Source: Sulfurimicrobium lacus
GTDB lineage: Bacteria; Pseudomonadota; Gammaproteobacteria; Burkholderiales; Sulfuricellaceae
Reading direction: 5' to 3'
DNA length: 64,000 bases
Assembly (NCBI RefSeq): GCF_011764585.1
Contig: NZ_AP022853.1
Span: 1,843,501-1,907,500, forward strand
Part shown: positions 26,328-34,754 of the stretch, one piece after another
Layout: each line of letters begins with the position of its first letter
Numbering within the stretch: the stretch's first letter is position 1
The notes under the pieces: model-generated
Seen by the model: only the letters and a program-made list of their open reading frames with translations
Database searches by the model: none
What the model was told of the DNA's origin: nothing
Program-made: the position numbers and the translations under genes

Positions 26328-26768
26328 ATGAAAAAGATGTACTCAATTTTGGTTGCTTGTTGTTTGTCGCTATCATTTAACGCATTTGCCGGAAGCGGTA
26401 AGGCCATAGTCCCAATGTTTGGCGCAGATACCACGCAACCGGATTGGCAAAGGACCAATATCTTTTTATCAAACATTACTACTCACGCGCTAAATGTACA
26501 AATCACTGTTTATCAGGAAGATGGTACGGTAGTGCCTAGCTCTAGTCTGACCTATGTAAATTTTCAAAATTCAAATACTCAAATCGGGGCAGGTAAAAGT
26601 GCTTATCTTAAGATAGATACCGTCGGATGGCATTTTGGCTACGCTATCGTGCAATGGCAAAATTCAGGGACTGATCAAGACGCGGTAGGGTTGGTGGGAG
26701 CTGCACAGCGGCAGCAAGCGTTAGAGTGGGGACACTATATTCCCGTAAACAACGGGATACCTTTCTAA
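26328..26768 (+). CDS. Small secreted protein, 146 aa, unknown function
   Basis: It begins with a clear Sec signal peptide (MKKMYSILVACCLSLSFNAFA, cleavage likely after AFA). The mature part of about 125 residues is rich in Thr, Asn, Gln and aromatic residues with alternating beta-strand-like patterns (TNIFLSNITTHALNVQITVYQEDGTVV) and has no Cys. The AAGGA ribosome-binding site is 7 bases before the ATG. I do not recognise the family; a beta-sandwich periplasmic or surface protein is plausible. It is AT-rich, like the adjacent methyltransferase, and is followed by a hairpin that ends 10 bases before the IS. Confidence 0.72.
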   Translation: MKKMYSILVACCLSLSFNAFAGSGKAIVPMFGADTTQPDWQRTNIFLSNITTHALNVQITVYQEDGTVVPSSSLTYVNFQNSNTQIGAGKSAYLKIDTVGWHFGYAIVQWQNSGTDQDAVGLVGAAQRQQALEWGHYIPVNNGIPF

Positions 26769-26788
26769 ATTTCGAGGTAAGAATTGAA

Positions 26789-26815
26789 GATCAGGAAACC
26801 CAACACTTCCTGATC
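26789..26815 (+). terminator. Hairpin after the secreted-protein gene
   Basis: A perfect 9-base stem (GATCAGGAA at 26789-26797 with 26807-26815) and a 9-base loop. The T-tract is short, and the IS begins at 26826, so the insertion may have displaced part of it. Confidence 0.5.
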
Positions 26816-26825
26816 GATCATGTTT

Positions 26826-27904
26826 GGCTCTAGTCACATTAACCGATGATGCACTCACCCTCTAGCCGCCATGGCCAGCAACGACGCCGGATTCAGCGGC
26901 TCGCCGCGATACCGGTCGATAGCTCGGAACCAACCCAGGTAACTGTCGAGTTACTTGGTCGCAACGCCGTTGAATCGGCGCATCCAGGTCTTGAGCCTGG
27001 AATCGTAAGCGTTCACGTTCTGGACATGGTAAACCCCGGCGACAATGCGGATGCCGCTGGAGAGGTTGACCGGGCGATGGGTAACACCCATCTCGCGCGC
27101 GGCGGCAGTGAGCACGCTGCTGCCGTCAGTGCACAGAATCGTGTCCCTCGGCAGAAGGGGCTTCAATGCGGCGGCCACATGGGCATGGTCGTCTGCCTCC
27201 AGCACGAAGTCGGCGGTACTGCCGGCGCGATCGCGCGCGACCAAGACTGGAACCTGTTCCTTGGAAAGGCCGCGCTTTGTGGCCTTTCCACCCCGGTGGC
27301 GCGGATTTCGCCCGAGGTCCTTGCGTTGCCCTTTGCTGGAGCGCAAGAAATATGTCTCGTCACTCTCTGCAATCCCCACCAGGACTCGAGCCTGTACGGT
27401 TTTCGGCGTCGCCAAAAACCGGTGGCGCCAGCGGAACGCGGTCGGTCGCGAGACGCCGAGGCGTCGGGAGGCCTCGGTGAGCGACAAGCCATCTCGCAAG
27501 GCGGCCGTCTGATCGAGCCATTTTCCCTTCATCCGAAGGCGGGCAAGCGGCGTGCCCGTCAGTGCGTTGAAGCTCCGTCCGCACACCCGGCTATACCGCT
27601 GCAACCCATCGGCCATCCTGTTCTTGACGGTCCCCTTGGGGCAGCAATGCGGACAGGCCGCCCTTTCGCCGGCGGTGCTTTCGATCGTTTTGATCGACGC
27701 CATTCGGCGCTCGCTTGCAGTGAGTTCCGCGGTAACCGCCTGCCGCTGCGACCGTGTCAATTTGTCCAGCTTGCTCATCAGCGCTGCCAACTCATTTTGT
27801 CTCATCTCGTTCCCCACGTACTCGCGCCCTGCGCGACATGGGGACAGTATCCGCGTCCCAGAGCTCACTAGATGAGCCCGTCACTACCTAATGTAACTAG
27901 AGCC
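26826..27904 (-). mobile_element. IS1595-family insertion sequence, 1079 bp
   Basis: It is bounded by 16-bp inverted repeats, GGCTCTAGTCACATTA at 26826-26841 and the complement (one mismatch) at 27889-27904. It contains one transposase gene on the minus strand. The 8-bp flanks (TCATGTTT on the left, TAATTAGT on the right) do not match, so no target duplication is seen. This suggests a rearrangement after insertion, perhaps with the partial copy at 25197-25343. Confidence 0.85.
26951..27805 (-). CDS. IS1595-family transposase, C-terminus lost to a nonsense codon
   Basis: A 284-residue DDE-type transposase with an N-terminal zinc-ribbon region (ACPHC; the second half reads RYSRVCGRSFN, so one expected Cys is replaced), a helix-turn-helix (LSLTEASRRLGVSRPTAFRWR) and the ISXO2-like catalytic core (GIAESDETYFLRSSKG, ILCTDGSSVLTAAA, VNAYDSRLKTWMRRFNGVATK). 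Translation stops at a TAA at 26951. The same frame continues for 31 sensible codons (LDSYLGWFRAIDRYRGEP...) to a TGA at 26855-26857. The expected YLDSYLGW implies a TAC-to-TAA change. The ATG at 27805 follows GGGGAACG. The enzyme may be inactive. Confidence 0.85.
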   Translation of the reverse strand: MRQNELAALMSKLDKLTRSQRQAVTAELTASERRMASIKTIESTAGERAACPHCCPKGTVKNRMADGLQRYSRVCGRSFNALTGTPLARLRMKGKWLDQTAALRDGLSLTEASRRLGVSRPTAFRWRHRFLATPKTVQARVLVGIAESDETYFLRSSKGQRKDLGRNPRHRGGKATKRGLSKEQVPVLVARDRAGSTADFVLEADDHAHVAAALKPLLPRDTILCTDGSSVLTAAAREMGVTHRPVNLSSGIRIVAGVYHVQNVNAYDSRLKTWMRRFNGVATK

Positions 27905-27941
27905 TAATTAGTTGCCAATGACCGTGCCGATCAGACACTCT

Positions 27942-29162
27942 TCATTTGCCTAAATCATTAATTATCTGTTGCGCGCGATGATGCCAGCAGTGCCGTTCGC
28001 GTATGACCTCCGCCGCTCTAAATCCTGCCTCTATTCGTTTTTTGTCGTTTTTCAGCCAGCGATGAGCTTCTTCACGGATATTTTCAGGGGTGAACATGCC
28101 ATAGTGAATACCGGGTTCGAATGCGGTCAGCATTCCCCCAGGCTTGTCGTCATGAGGAGATGCATGGGTGAAGATGAAGCCGCCCACCGCCATGCATTCA
28201 AAAGTCCGGCTGTGCAGTCCGAGTCCATGGGTATTGTTTGCCAGGTTGATTCTGGAGCGCCGGTACACGTCGAGCAGGCCGCTCTGGGTTTCAATCATGC
28301 CATGGGCGTAGGGCTGGAACATGGGATGGGACGCCCATCCTGGGCCGTAAAGTTCCAGCGACTTGGAAACTTGGAGGATTTCCGTGATCAATGCCACGCG
28401 GTCGAGCAGGCGTGGATATTCCCTGGTCAGGTAATTGATATCAGCCTTGACGTGGGGAAGGGAGCTTTCATCCAGGTCAACGCTCTTGAGCATTTCCGTG
28501 GTCAGTTCGTGAATGTCCAACTCGCCCCGTAAAGGGCGGTAGGTATCTTCAACAACGTTTTGATATATGTTTTCTATTATGTTGCGAAGAGCCAGAGACG
28601 TCAGATTCTGAATAGGCTTCCCGGCTAGGCGTTGCGCGGCCACGTTTCTGGCTATTTGTGGTGTCGTGTCGGGCGGGCGGGGGATAAATCCACACAATGA
28701 AAAATCGACTTGGTCAGAATGAATGGGCCGGTCGCGGGAGTTGATAACGGCCTGGTCCACGCCGGTTACCAGAGACCCCACGTAACAAGGCAGTGCGGTA
28801 TGGAGGCCGAGGACTCCCGCGTCACCCAATGCATAGAGAATATCCGAGGCTTCGAAGCCTTCCGCAAAGCCTTCGAGAGTTTCCGGGAAAACGTCCTGGA
28901 ACCATGCAATATGGCGGACATGGGAAGGCAGGGGCGTGTTGGGGTCACGCGTGCGGTTGACTTGAATGACGACGTCGATCGACAGGTTTTCGCACATCCG
29001 CAACAGTGCGATGGGCGCCAGTGGAGCGAACAAGGCGTGGGCATGGTGGCCTAATACGTGAAATCCATTGGCCAGTCCCTTCACCATGCGCTGATCGTAT
29101 GCATTGGGGTGGTTGGGAACGATCAATATCCGCAATAGCTTATTGGGGGTCACCCTGTTCAT
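27942..29162 (-). CDS. CgeB-like glycosyltransferase
   Basis: A 406-residue GT-B-fold protein resembling the CgeB/glycosyl transferases-group-1 type found in surface-polysaccharide loci. The N-terminal part has LRILIVPNHPNAYDQRMVKGL and HIAWFQDVFPE. The C-terminal half carries the donor-site region LELYGPGWASHP, RSRINLANNTHGLGLHSRTFECMAVGGFIFTH and a typical C-terminal helix. Donor and acceptor sugars cannot be read from sequence. It is the last gene of the minus-strand operon, 12 bases after the radical SAM gene, and its stop lies 37 bases from the IS inverted repeat. Confidence 0.78.
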   Translation of the reverse strand: MNRVTPNKLLRILIVPNHPNAYDQRMVKGLANGFHVLGHHAHALFAPLAPIALLRMCENLSIDVVIQVNRTRDPNTPLPSHVRHIAWFQDVFPETLEGFAEGFEASDILYALGDAGVLGLHTALPCYVGSLVTGVDQAVINSRDRPIHSDQVDFSLCGFIPRPPDTTPQIARNVAAQRLAGKPIQNLTSLALRNIIENIYQNVVEDTYRPLRGELDIHELTTEMLKSVDLDESSLPHVKADINYLTREYPRLLDRVALITEILQVSKSLELYGPGWASHPMFQPYAHGMIETQSGLLDVYRRSRINLANNTHGLGLHSRTFECMAVGGFIFTHASPHDDKPGGMLTAFEPGIHYGMFTPENIREEAHRWLKNDKKRIEAGFRAAEVIRERHCWHHRAQQIINDLGK

Positions 29163-29174
29163 CAGCGGACTGCC

Positions 29175-30566
29175 TCAGATAAAGTTGATGTGCTCGGGCG
29201 GATTTTTCATATCCCAAAGGAATTTGTTGACGTAATCCTGGCGGCAGCCAATCGCGCAATCCTTGTGGACATCAACCGATTCGGACACATCGCGATGAAC
29301 CGCCCAATAGCGGTCGCCCATCACCATGTCAAAAAATGACTGTTCATGGAGGTCGCCGATGTAAAAGCGGTCCTTGTTGAAGAAGGGTCCGCAGGGGTAA
29401 ACCTTGCCGTTGCCGGATATTTGTAAAACGAACGGCGTTCCGTAACAGACATCGTATTTTCTGAAACCGTCCTTGTATAGCGCAGACTCCGTTCCCGCCC
29501 TGATTTTGTCCCATTTCACCTGGACCACATAATCGTCGGTGGACAGCTTTTCCACTTCTTTCAGCACGTCCTCGATTCTCAGGTAATCCTTGTAATCGAT
29601 GCCGATTTCCTTGTATTCGGAGTCGGAGCAATGCTTGATCACAAAATAGTCCACCCCAAGTTCTTTGCCCAACTCGGCTTCCTTTACGACTTGGTCGTAG
29701 CATTCCGGGATCAGCACCATCTGCAGACCGAGGGTGCACTTGTAGCCGTTTTCCTTCTTGATTTTTACCAGGGCGCGGATTTTTTCGACCAGTTCATCAA
29801 AGTTGTCGGCCTTGGACTGGTGCACACGCTGGAAGCCGTCTCGCTCGCCCGCGGATAAATTAAATCGAATCCATGACATGTCGCGCAAAATGTCATGCGC
29901 GCGATCCATATCGAGCAGCAAGCCGTTGGTCGCCATGGAGGTATCTATACCAAGTTTTCTTGCCAGTACCGCTGCATCATAGACCGCAGGGTTAAGCGTT
30001 GGCTCGCCATCGCCGATAAATCCGATCGAGCGTACCCCCAGTTTGCCGCAGTCCTCGATGTATCGAAGTAGCGCATCGCGCTGGATCATGGTGCCCTTGG
30101 TCATGTTCTGCACGACGGCATAACAGTAAAGGCAGGCGGTGTTGCAGAACTTGGTCAATCCCATGTCCACGTGGACCGGTGCAAAGCGCTCCCCGCGTTC
30201 CCACGCAGCGATTCGGTCCAGGTGATACATGAGCTTGTGACCGTCAAAACGGAATTTTTCTTTTTTGTTCCGGAAACTAGGCCCAGTGAACGTATTCGGG
30301 GCATCGGCTTCACCATCTTTTTTCCAGGATTTATCCCAGCGGATGATGCCTACCTGTCCCGCTTCCTCGACGAATTGCACTTCCTGGCCCTCTGGGACGG
30401 CAAGTTTCCGGGAATCTTCCAGTTCCTTGTTTTGCTTGGCCAGCGCGCTACGGTCGACGATGACGTTAGAGGTCCTGAGCTTATGTCCCGGTTGGTTTGC
30501 CAGGGGGACATCGTTGGGGATATCCGTTTTGGCCGTTTCGCCGAAACGGTTTGTTTTATCTGTCAT
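29175..30566 (-). CDS. Radical SAM protein C with SPASM-like C-terminus
   Basis: A 463-residue radical SAM enzyme. VDMGLTKFCNTACLYCYA holds the CxxxCxxC ligands of the SAM-cleaving 4Fe-4S cluster (about residue 130), and IGFIGDGEPTLNP is the GGE-like SAM-binding motif. The C-terminal part has several Cys (YDVCYGTPF, KVYPCGPFF, DCAIGCRQDYVNKF) that could hold auxiliary clusters, as in SPASM proteins. It ends PPEHINFI, like the paralogue at 32663. An extra N-terminal region of about 100 residues is not found in the paralogue. The ATG at 30566 is preceded by a purine-rich AGCCTCCT-complement ribosome-binding site. The substrate is unknown; a sugar or glycan precursor is inferred from context. 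Confidence 0.83.
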   Translation of the reverse strand: MTDKTNRFGETAKTDIPNDVPLANQPGHKLRTSNVIVDRSALAKQNKELEDSRKLAVPEGQEVQFVEEAGQVGIIRWDKSWKKDGEADAPNTFTGPSFRNKKEKFRFDGHKLMYHLDRIAAWERGERFAPVHVDMGLTKFCNTACLYCYAVVQNMTKGTMIQRDALLRYIEDCGKLGVRSIGFIGDGEPTLNPAVYDAAVLARKLGIDTSMATNGLLLDMDRAHDILRDMSWIRFNLSAGERDGFQRVHQSKADNFDELVEKIRALVKIKKENGYKCTLGLQMVLIPECYDQVVKEAELGKELGVDYFVIKHCSDSEYKEIGIDYKDYLRIEDVLKEVEKLSTDDYVVQVKWDKIRAGTESALYKDGFRKYDVCYGTPFVLQISGNGKVYPCGPFFNKDRFYIGDLHEQSFFDMVMGDRYWAVHRDVSESVDVHKDCAIGCRQDYVNKFLWDMKNPPEHINFI

Positions 30567-30605
30567 AGGAGGCTGTCCATGAATTAGGTTTTTGATTGGG
30601 GTCTG

Positions 30606-31697
30606 TCAAAATGGACCGCTGTATTTGTTATTGGGCACGTCATGAGGTCTGTCGCTTCGAAGCGTTGCAAGCAAGTTGGCGTAATCGATAGGGTTTATAT
30701 CGGCACCGATCAGTTTAACTACAGCATCAGCCACGGTATTTGGACCTGGATAATACTTCTCGGTCATGTACTGTGACGTGGGAGCCGGGTGATCTGGTGA
30801 GGCAATTCGAACCGGGCATGCTTTTAGCGCATCGAATGCGTTCTCAACAACCTGGCTAATTAACTCACCGGCAATGCTACCCGCTCGAGATGCGGTGTCT
30901 GCTACGATCAGTCGTCCGGTTTTCCGAACTGAATCGAGAACACTGTCAATATCAAGGGGGCGCACACTACGCATATTCAAAACCTCTACGCTGATCCCCA
31001 TCGAAGCCAAAGCCTTTGCTGCGGAAAGGGCCTCATAGGCCATATAGGAGAAAGCGGCAATGGTGATGTCCGTGCCTGTGTGCAAAATTTCCGCCTGATC
31101 CAGTGGAATTTGATAATAATCTTCTGGTACTGTTCCTTTGATTGGGTGAAGCCATCTATGTTCAATAAACAGGACCGGGTTTTCGTCCTCTATTGCCGAA
31201 ATGAGCATGCCCTTTGCGTCACGAGGGGTGGTCGGCATGATGACCTTGAGCCCCGGTATCTGTGCAAACATGGCCTGCAGGCTTTGAGAGTGCTGCGGAC
31301 CCTGGCCCCATCCTCGGCCAACGATCATTCGCACAACCAGTGGGACGGTTGCCTTGCCATCGAACATGTAATGCCATTTGGCAGCATTGTTGATCAACTG
31401 GTCCATCGCCAGAATAGCGAAATCAATTCGCTGATGCACCATTACGGGACGCATTCCACCAAGCGCGGCACCGATGCATATCCCGGTCATGCCGTTCTCG
31501 GCCAGTGGCATGTCAAAAACTCGCCGCTTGCCATATTTATCCAATAACCCCGCGGTTGTGTTGAAAATCGCCTTGGGGTCGGGAACGCCTTCGCCAATCA
31601 GAATGACTCGGGCGTCTTTCTCCATCGCCTGGTCCAGGCCCTCTCGAATGGCTTCCGAGAAGTTGATGGTGCGTTTCTTCATATCAAGTTCAGGCAT
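30606..31697 (-). CDS. ThDP-dependent 2-oxoacid dehydrogenase E1 beta-like / transketolase C-terminal subunit
   Basis: A 363-residue beta subunit of an E1-type thiamin-diphosphate enzyme. It has INFSEAIREGLDQAMEKDARVILIGEGV, the cofactor Glu region PLAENGMTGICIGAALGGMRPVM, QGPQHSQSLQAMFAQIPGLKV, and a transketolase-C domain (VLNMRSVRPLDID). The start at 31697 (MPELDMKK) overlaps the alpha gene by 8 bases and has GGAAGG just upstream; the ATG at 31682 is the alternative. It forms a heterotetramer with the alpha subunit encoded upstream. No E2 acyltransferase or E3 gene is present, so a biosynthetic acyl- or aldehyde-transfer role is more likely than a complete dehydrogenase complex. Confidence 0.85.
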   Translation of the reverse strand: MPELDMKKRTINFSEAIREGLDQAMEKDARVILIGEGVPDPKAIFNTTAGLLDKYGKRRVFDMPLAENGMTGICIGAALGGMRPVMVHQRIDFAILAMDQLINNAAKWHYMFDGKATVPLVVRMIVGRGWGQGPQHSQSLQAMFAQIPGLKVIMPTTPRDAKGMLISAIEDENPVLFIEHRWLHPIKGTVPEDYYQIPLDQAEILHTGTDITIAAFSYMAYEALSAAKALASMGISVEVLNMRSVRPLDIDSVLDSVRKTGRLIVADTASRAGSIAGELISQVVENAFDALKACPVRIASPDHPAPTSQYMTEKYYPGPNTVADAVVKLIGADINPIDYANLLATLRSDRPHDVPNNKYSGPF

Positions 31698-32679
31698 AAA
31701 CCTTCCCGCAGGCATCCTCGCTAGTCGGTTTTTTGCTGGAGAGCGCAAATTCGAAGGCGGCTGCGATTTCCTGCCTGATTTCGTCCTCGTATTTTTCAAT
31801 GTCTCGACTAAAGCTCGCATCTTTCAGCGTCAGTTCGGCGGCATGGCTAGCGATGGGGCAGTCACCCATGCCGCTTTCGATTTCCTGTGTCGATCTGTAA
31901 TTCAGGTCGTCGTCAAAATTTGGGCCGCAGTGCTCCCTCCAGCGATAAGTACGGAATTCGATGAACTGGGGACCCCGGCCAAGCCTTGCGTTGTCGATCG
32001 CTTCGCTGGAAATATTCAGGACCTCCTCCACATCGTTGCCGTTGCCGGAAAAAGCCGCCATGCCATGCGCCTCGGCCAGTCGGTAAATCGGTCGGTCGGG
32101 CTGCCGTTCGTTGCGCCGCGTGTAAACGGAGAAATCGTTGTTTTCGCAGACGAATAGCACCGGCAATTTGTGCAGCGCCGCAAAATTCAAGGATTCGTGG
32201 ACGACACCCTCCTCGAAGCAGCCATCGCCGAAAAAAACCACGGTGACTTGATCGCTTTGCTTGAGCGAAGATGCCCATGCGGACCCAACCGCCAGCGGCA
32301 CGGTCCCGCCGACGATAGGCGTAGAGCCCATGAATCCGACATCCAGATCGATGAGATGCATGGAGCCGCCGCGTCCCCCGCAGCATCCTGTGGCCCGGCC
32401 ATACAATTCGGCCAGCATGGCGTTCAAATTTCCGCCTTTGGCAAGATAATGTCCGTGCGCTCTATGGTTGCTGAACACCCGGTCGGTAGGGTGGAGTGCC
32501 GCGCAGACGCCGACGGCGATGGCCTCCTGCCCGATACACAGATGCATCGGGCAGCGCATCTCCTGTTCGGCGTAACGGTCTGCCAACGCCTCCTCGATAC
32601 GCCGGATTCTGAGCATCGATTTGAACAATCTGGCTGGTTGCATTTGTTGCATGGAAAGAAGCTCAGATGAAATTGACAT
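31690..32679 (-). CDS. ThDP-dependent 2-oxoacid dehydrogenase E1 alpha-like subunit
   Basis: A 329-residue alpha subunit. It holds the thiamin-diphosphate motif GDGCFEEGVVHESLNFAALHK...ENN (GDG-N25-NN type), HLCIGQEAIAVGVCAAL, and SNHRAHGHYLAKGG with the family His residues. GRGGSMHLIDLDVGFMGSTPIVGG is characteristic of PDH/acetoin-type E1 alpha. The 5' end overlaps the upstream radical SAM gene by 17 bases and the 3' end overlaps the E1 beta gene by 8, so the three are translationally coupled. With the beta subunit it would decarboxylate a 2-oxo acid (possibly pyruvate) and pass the two-carbon unit to an unidentified acceptor. Confidence 0.86.
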   Translation of the reverse strand: MSISSELLSMQQMQPARLFKSMLRIRRIEEALADRYAEQEMRCPMHLCIGQEAIAVGVCAALHPTDRVFSNHRAHGHYLAKGGNLNAMLAELYGRATGCCGGRGGSMHLIDLDVGFMGSTPIVGGTVPLAVGSAWASSLKQSDQVTVVFFGDGCFEEGVVHESLNFAALHKLPVLFVCENNDFSVYTRRNERQPDRPIYRLAEAHGMAAFSGNGNDVEEVLNISSEAIDNARLGRGPQFIEFRTYRWREHCGPNFDDDLNYRSTQEIESGMGDCPIASHAAELTLKDASFSRDIEKYEDEIRQEIAAAFEFALSSKKPTSEDACGKVYA

Positions 32680-33763
32680 GAGGTACCAGATGCTGGTCGA
32701 TCCGATGCAGGTAGCGATTGACCTCGTCCATCCGGCAATTTACCCGGCAATCCTTTATGTCCAGCTGATCCCGGATAAAGTGGAAGTTCTGGCGTCGTTG
32801 CTCGCTTTCCCAGATGTCCTTGAAGGTGCTCTGGTTGATGTTGCCATACTCGAAGCGTTTGTCCAGAAGGTAAGCACTGCAACCGTAAAGGGCACCGTTG
32901 GCCATCAAATAGGCCCAGACGAAGGGTGTGGCATAACAGCGCGGATAGCGTGTGGATTCCTTAGCCAAGGTTTTTTTCATGGTATGGCCACGAAAAATCA
33001 CCTGGAAGGAATCGGTGTTGTATGCGGCCAGCCTTTCTCCAAGGTGGATCAGAGCGCTGTAGTCCAGGTCGCTGTAAATTCTGGTGTCGCTGCTCAAATG
33101 CTGTGAGTAGGGCTTGATCACCAGGTAATCGAGCCCGATCTCGTCACGACAGATTTGCGCCAGGGTCTCCATCTCGTTCATGTTCTCGGGCAACAGAAGG
33201 GACTGGGCGCCGATGGTGCAGTTCAGGTTTTGCGCCTTTTTCATCGCAACGGCGCGTTTCAGGTTGGCGATCACGCGCTCGAAATCCACTTCCTTAGTCT
33301 GGTGTATTTTGGCGTAGCTGGCGGCGGTTCCTGCGTTAAGCGAGACCTTGATCCAGGAAATGTGGGGCAAAGTTTGCAGGAAGCGTTCGGTCATCGCTAC
33401 GCCGTTGGTGGTAAACGCCACGTCGATGCCGGCTTCTTTGGTGGCGATAACGATTTCGTCAATTTTCTTGTGCAGCAGGGGTTCGCCCTCGCCAGCATAC
33501 ATCACGCTTTTCACCCCCAGGGCACCCATTTCTGCCAAGCGAGCTTTCAGAATTTCTGCATCCAGCATCACTGACTGGTAGCCGATGTAATCCACAGCGC
33601 AGAAAGTGCAGCGATGGTTGCACGCCCCTACCGGGGAGATTTCAATATAAATTGGGTATACCTGCTTTGCCTTTTCCCAGTCATTCCCCACTTCGAGTAA
33701 TTGTGCGGTGCGGGCAGGGTGGTACATGAGTTTGTGGCTATCGATGCCATAGGTGTCAGACAT
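32663..33763 (-). CDS. Radical SAM protein B with SPASM-like C-terminus
   Basis: A 366-residue radical SAM enzyme. EISPVGACNHRCTFCAVDYIG carries the CxxxCxxC cluster (about residues 48-55), and SVMYAGEGEPLLHKKIDEI is the GGE-type SAM motif. The C-terminal Cys (YPRCYATPF, GALYGCSAY, DCRVNCRMDEVNRYL) are spaced like those of the paralogue at 29175-30566, and the final residues HVNFI mirror its HINFI ending. It begins SDTYGIDSHKLMYHPARTAQL, which parallels the internal FDGHKLMYHLDRIAAW of the paralogue. It overlaps the GT9-type gene by 8 bases and E1 alpha by 17 bases. Confidence 0.83.
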   Translation of the reverse strand: MSDTYGIDSHKLMYHPARTAQLLEVGNDWEKAKQVYPIYIEISPVGACNHRCTFCAVDYIGYQSVMLDAEILKARLAEMGALGVKSVMYAGEGEPLLHKKIDEIVIATKEAGIDVAFTTNGVAMTERFLQTLPHISWIKVSLNAGTAASYAKIHQTKEVDFERVIANLKRAVAMKKAQNLNCTIGAQSLLLPENMNEMETLAQICRDEIGLDYLVIKPYSQHLSSDTRIYSDLDYSALIHLGERLAAYNTDSFQVIFRGHTMKKTLAKESTRYPRCYATPFVWAYLMANGALYGCSAYLLDKRFEYGNINQSTFKDIWESEQRRQNFHFIRDQLDIKDCRVNCRMDEVNRYLHRIDQHLVPHVNFI

Positions 33764-34754
33764 AAGGAGTTTCTGTGTGTGAGCTTAGTTGTTTCTTAAC
33801 GGCCTCGATGACACGATCTTGAGAGATATGGTCCATGCATAATCCCGCTGGGTTGTGGCAGGACGTTCCCAAACAGGGCATGCAAGTCCAGTTGACATCA
33901 GGCAAGAGTTTGATCAGAGAGCTATGTTCATCTACTTCGTTCGCTTTGGTCGGGCCGAACAAGGCGATCACTTTTTTCCCCAGGGCCAAGGCAATATGCA
34001 GACCGAGTGAGTCGTTTGTGATGAGGAGGCGGCAGCTGTTGATCCAATCGATGTAGCTTTCGATATTGTCCATGCCCTGTTGCCAGGAAAGCGAATATTC
34101 TCCTTCAAGAGTATCGTGCAGTTGCTGCCAGTTTGGGTCAGGCCAGCGCTTGATGGGAAATTTTCCGCCAACCTGATGATTCAGACCGATATCGTAAATT
34201 TCCTGTGATTTTGGCTGGTAGCCAAGGATGTATGGCTCATTTTTGTATGGGTGGCCAATCATTTCGTACAGCATGGTGGACCAGCTTTTGGACTGTTCAC
34301 GTTTGAAGCTCATGCTCTTGCTCATCGACAGCGCCTGGTCCGAGTTGTCGTAAGCATGGGCTTCATGGGTGACATGGTCGAAGCGAAAGCCATAGCGTCG
34401 CCAGGCGGAAATCTTGTCTACCATGGCGCAGATGCCGGGGTCCTTCTCGAAGTTCACGACCACGTCGAACCAGTCGCTCATGAGGTGGAAAGACGTAAAG
34501 GTATTTACCGTGAGGATGCGGTGGATATATTGATTGCCCTTGAGCAGGTCGACACCTTTCTGGTCCACCAGCCAGGTGACTTCATATCGCTCCGGGGGGA
34601 AGGCGTGCAATATCACAGTGGTACGCAGGATGTCGCCCAGACTGACCACTCCGCTGATGTCCGGGTCCAGGGTTTCGCTGTATCCCATTTTTAGGATCAA
34701 TACACGGTGTTTACGTTCGTCCAGGAGAGTGAAGGATGTGGATGGAGGGTTCAT
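33756..34754 (-). CDS. GT9-family (heptosyltransferase-like) glycosyltransferase
   Basis: A 332-residue GT-B protein of the heptosyltransferase type. The N-terminus has RVLILKMGYSETLDPDISGVVSLGDILRTTVIL, a variant of the usual GDxxxxxP loop, followed by VTWLVDQKG and VVVNFEKDPG. The C-terminal half has the nucleotide-sugar region YIDWINSCRLLITNDSLGLHIALALGKKVIALFGPT, diagnostic for GT9, and a Cys-rich end (WTCMPCLGTSCHNPAGLCM) often seen in these proteins. The sugar is not determinable. It overlaps radical SAM gene A by 4 bases and gene B by 8, so it is embedded in the operon. Confidence 0.83.
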   Translation of the reverse strand: MNPPSTSFTLLDERKHRVLILKMGYSETLDPDISGVVSLGDILRTTVILHAFPPERYEVTWLVDQKGVDLLKGNQYIHRILTVNTFTSFHLMSDWFDVVVNFEKDPGICAMVDKISAWRRYGFRFDHVTHEAHAYDNSDQALSMSKSMSFKREQSKSWSTMLYEMIGHPYKNEPYILGYQPKSQEIYDIGLNHQVGGKFPIKRWPDPNWQQLHDTLEGEYSLSWQQGMDNIESYIDWINSCRLLITNDSLGLHIALALGKKVIALFGPTKANEVDEHSSLIKLLPDVNWTCMPCLGTSCHNPAGLCMDHISQDRVIEAVKKQLSSHTETPYV

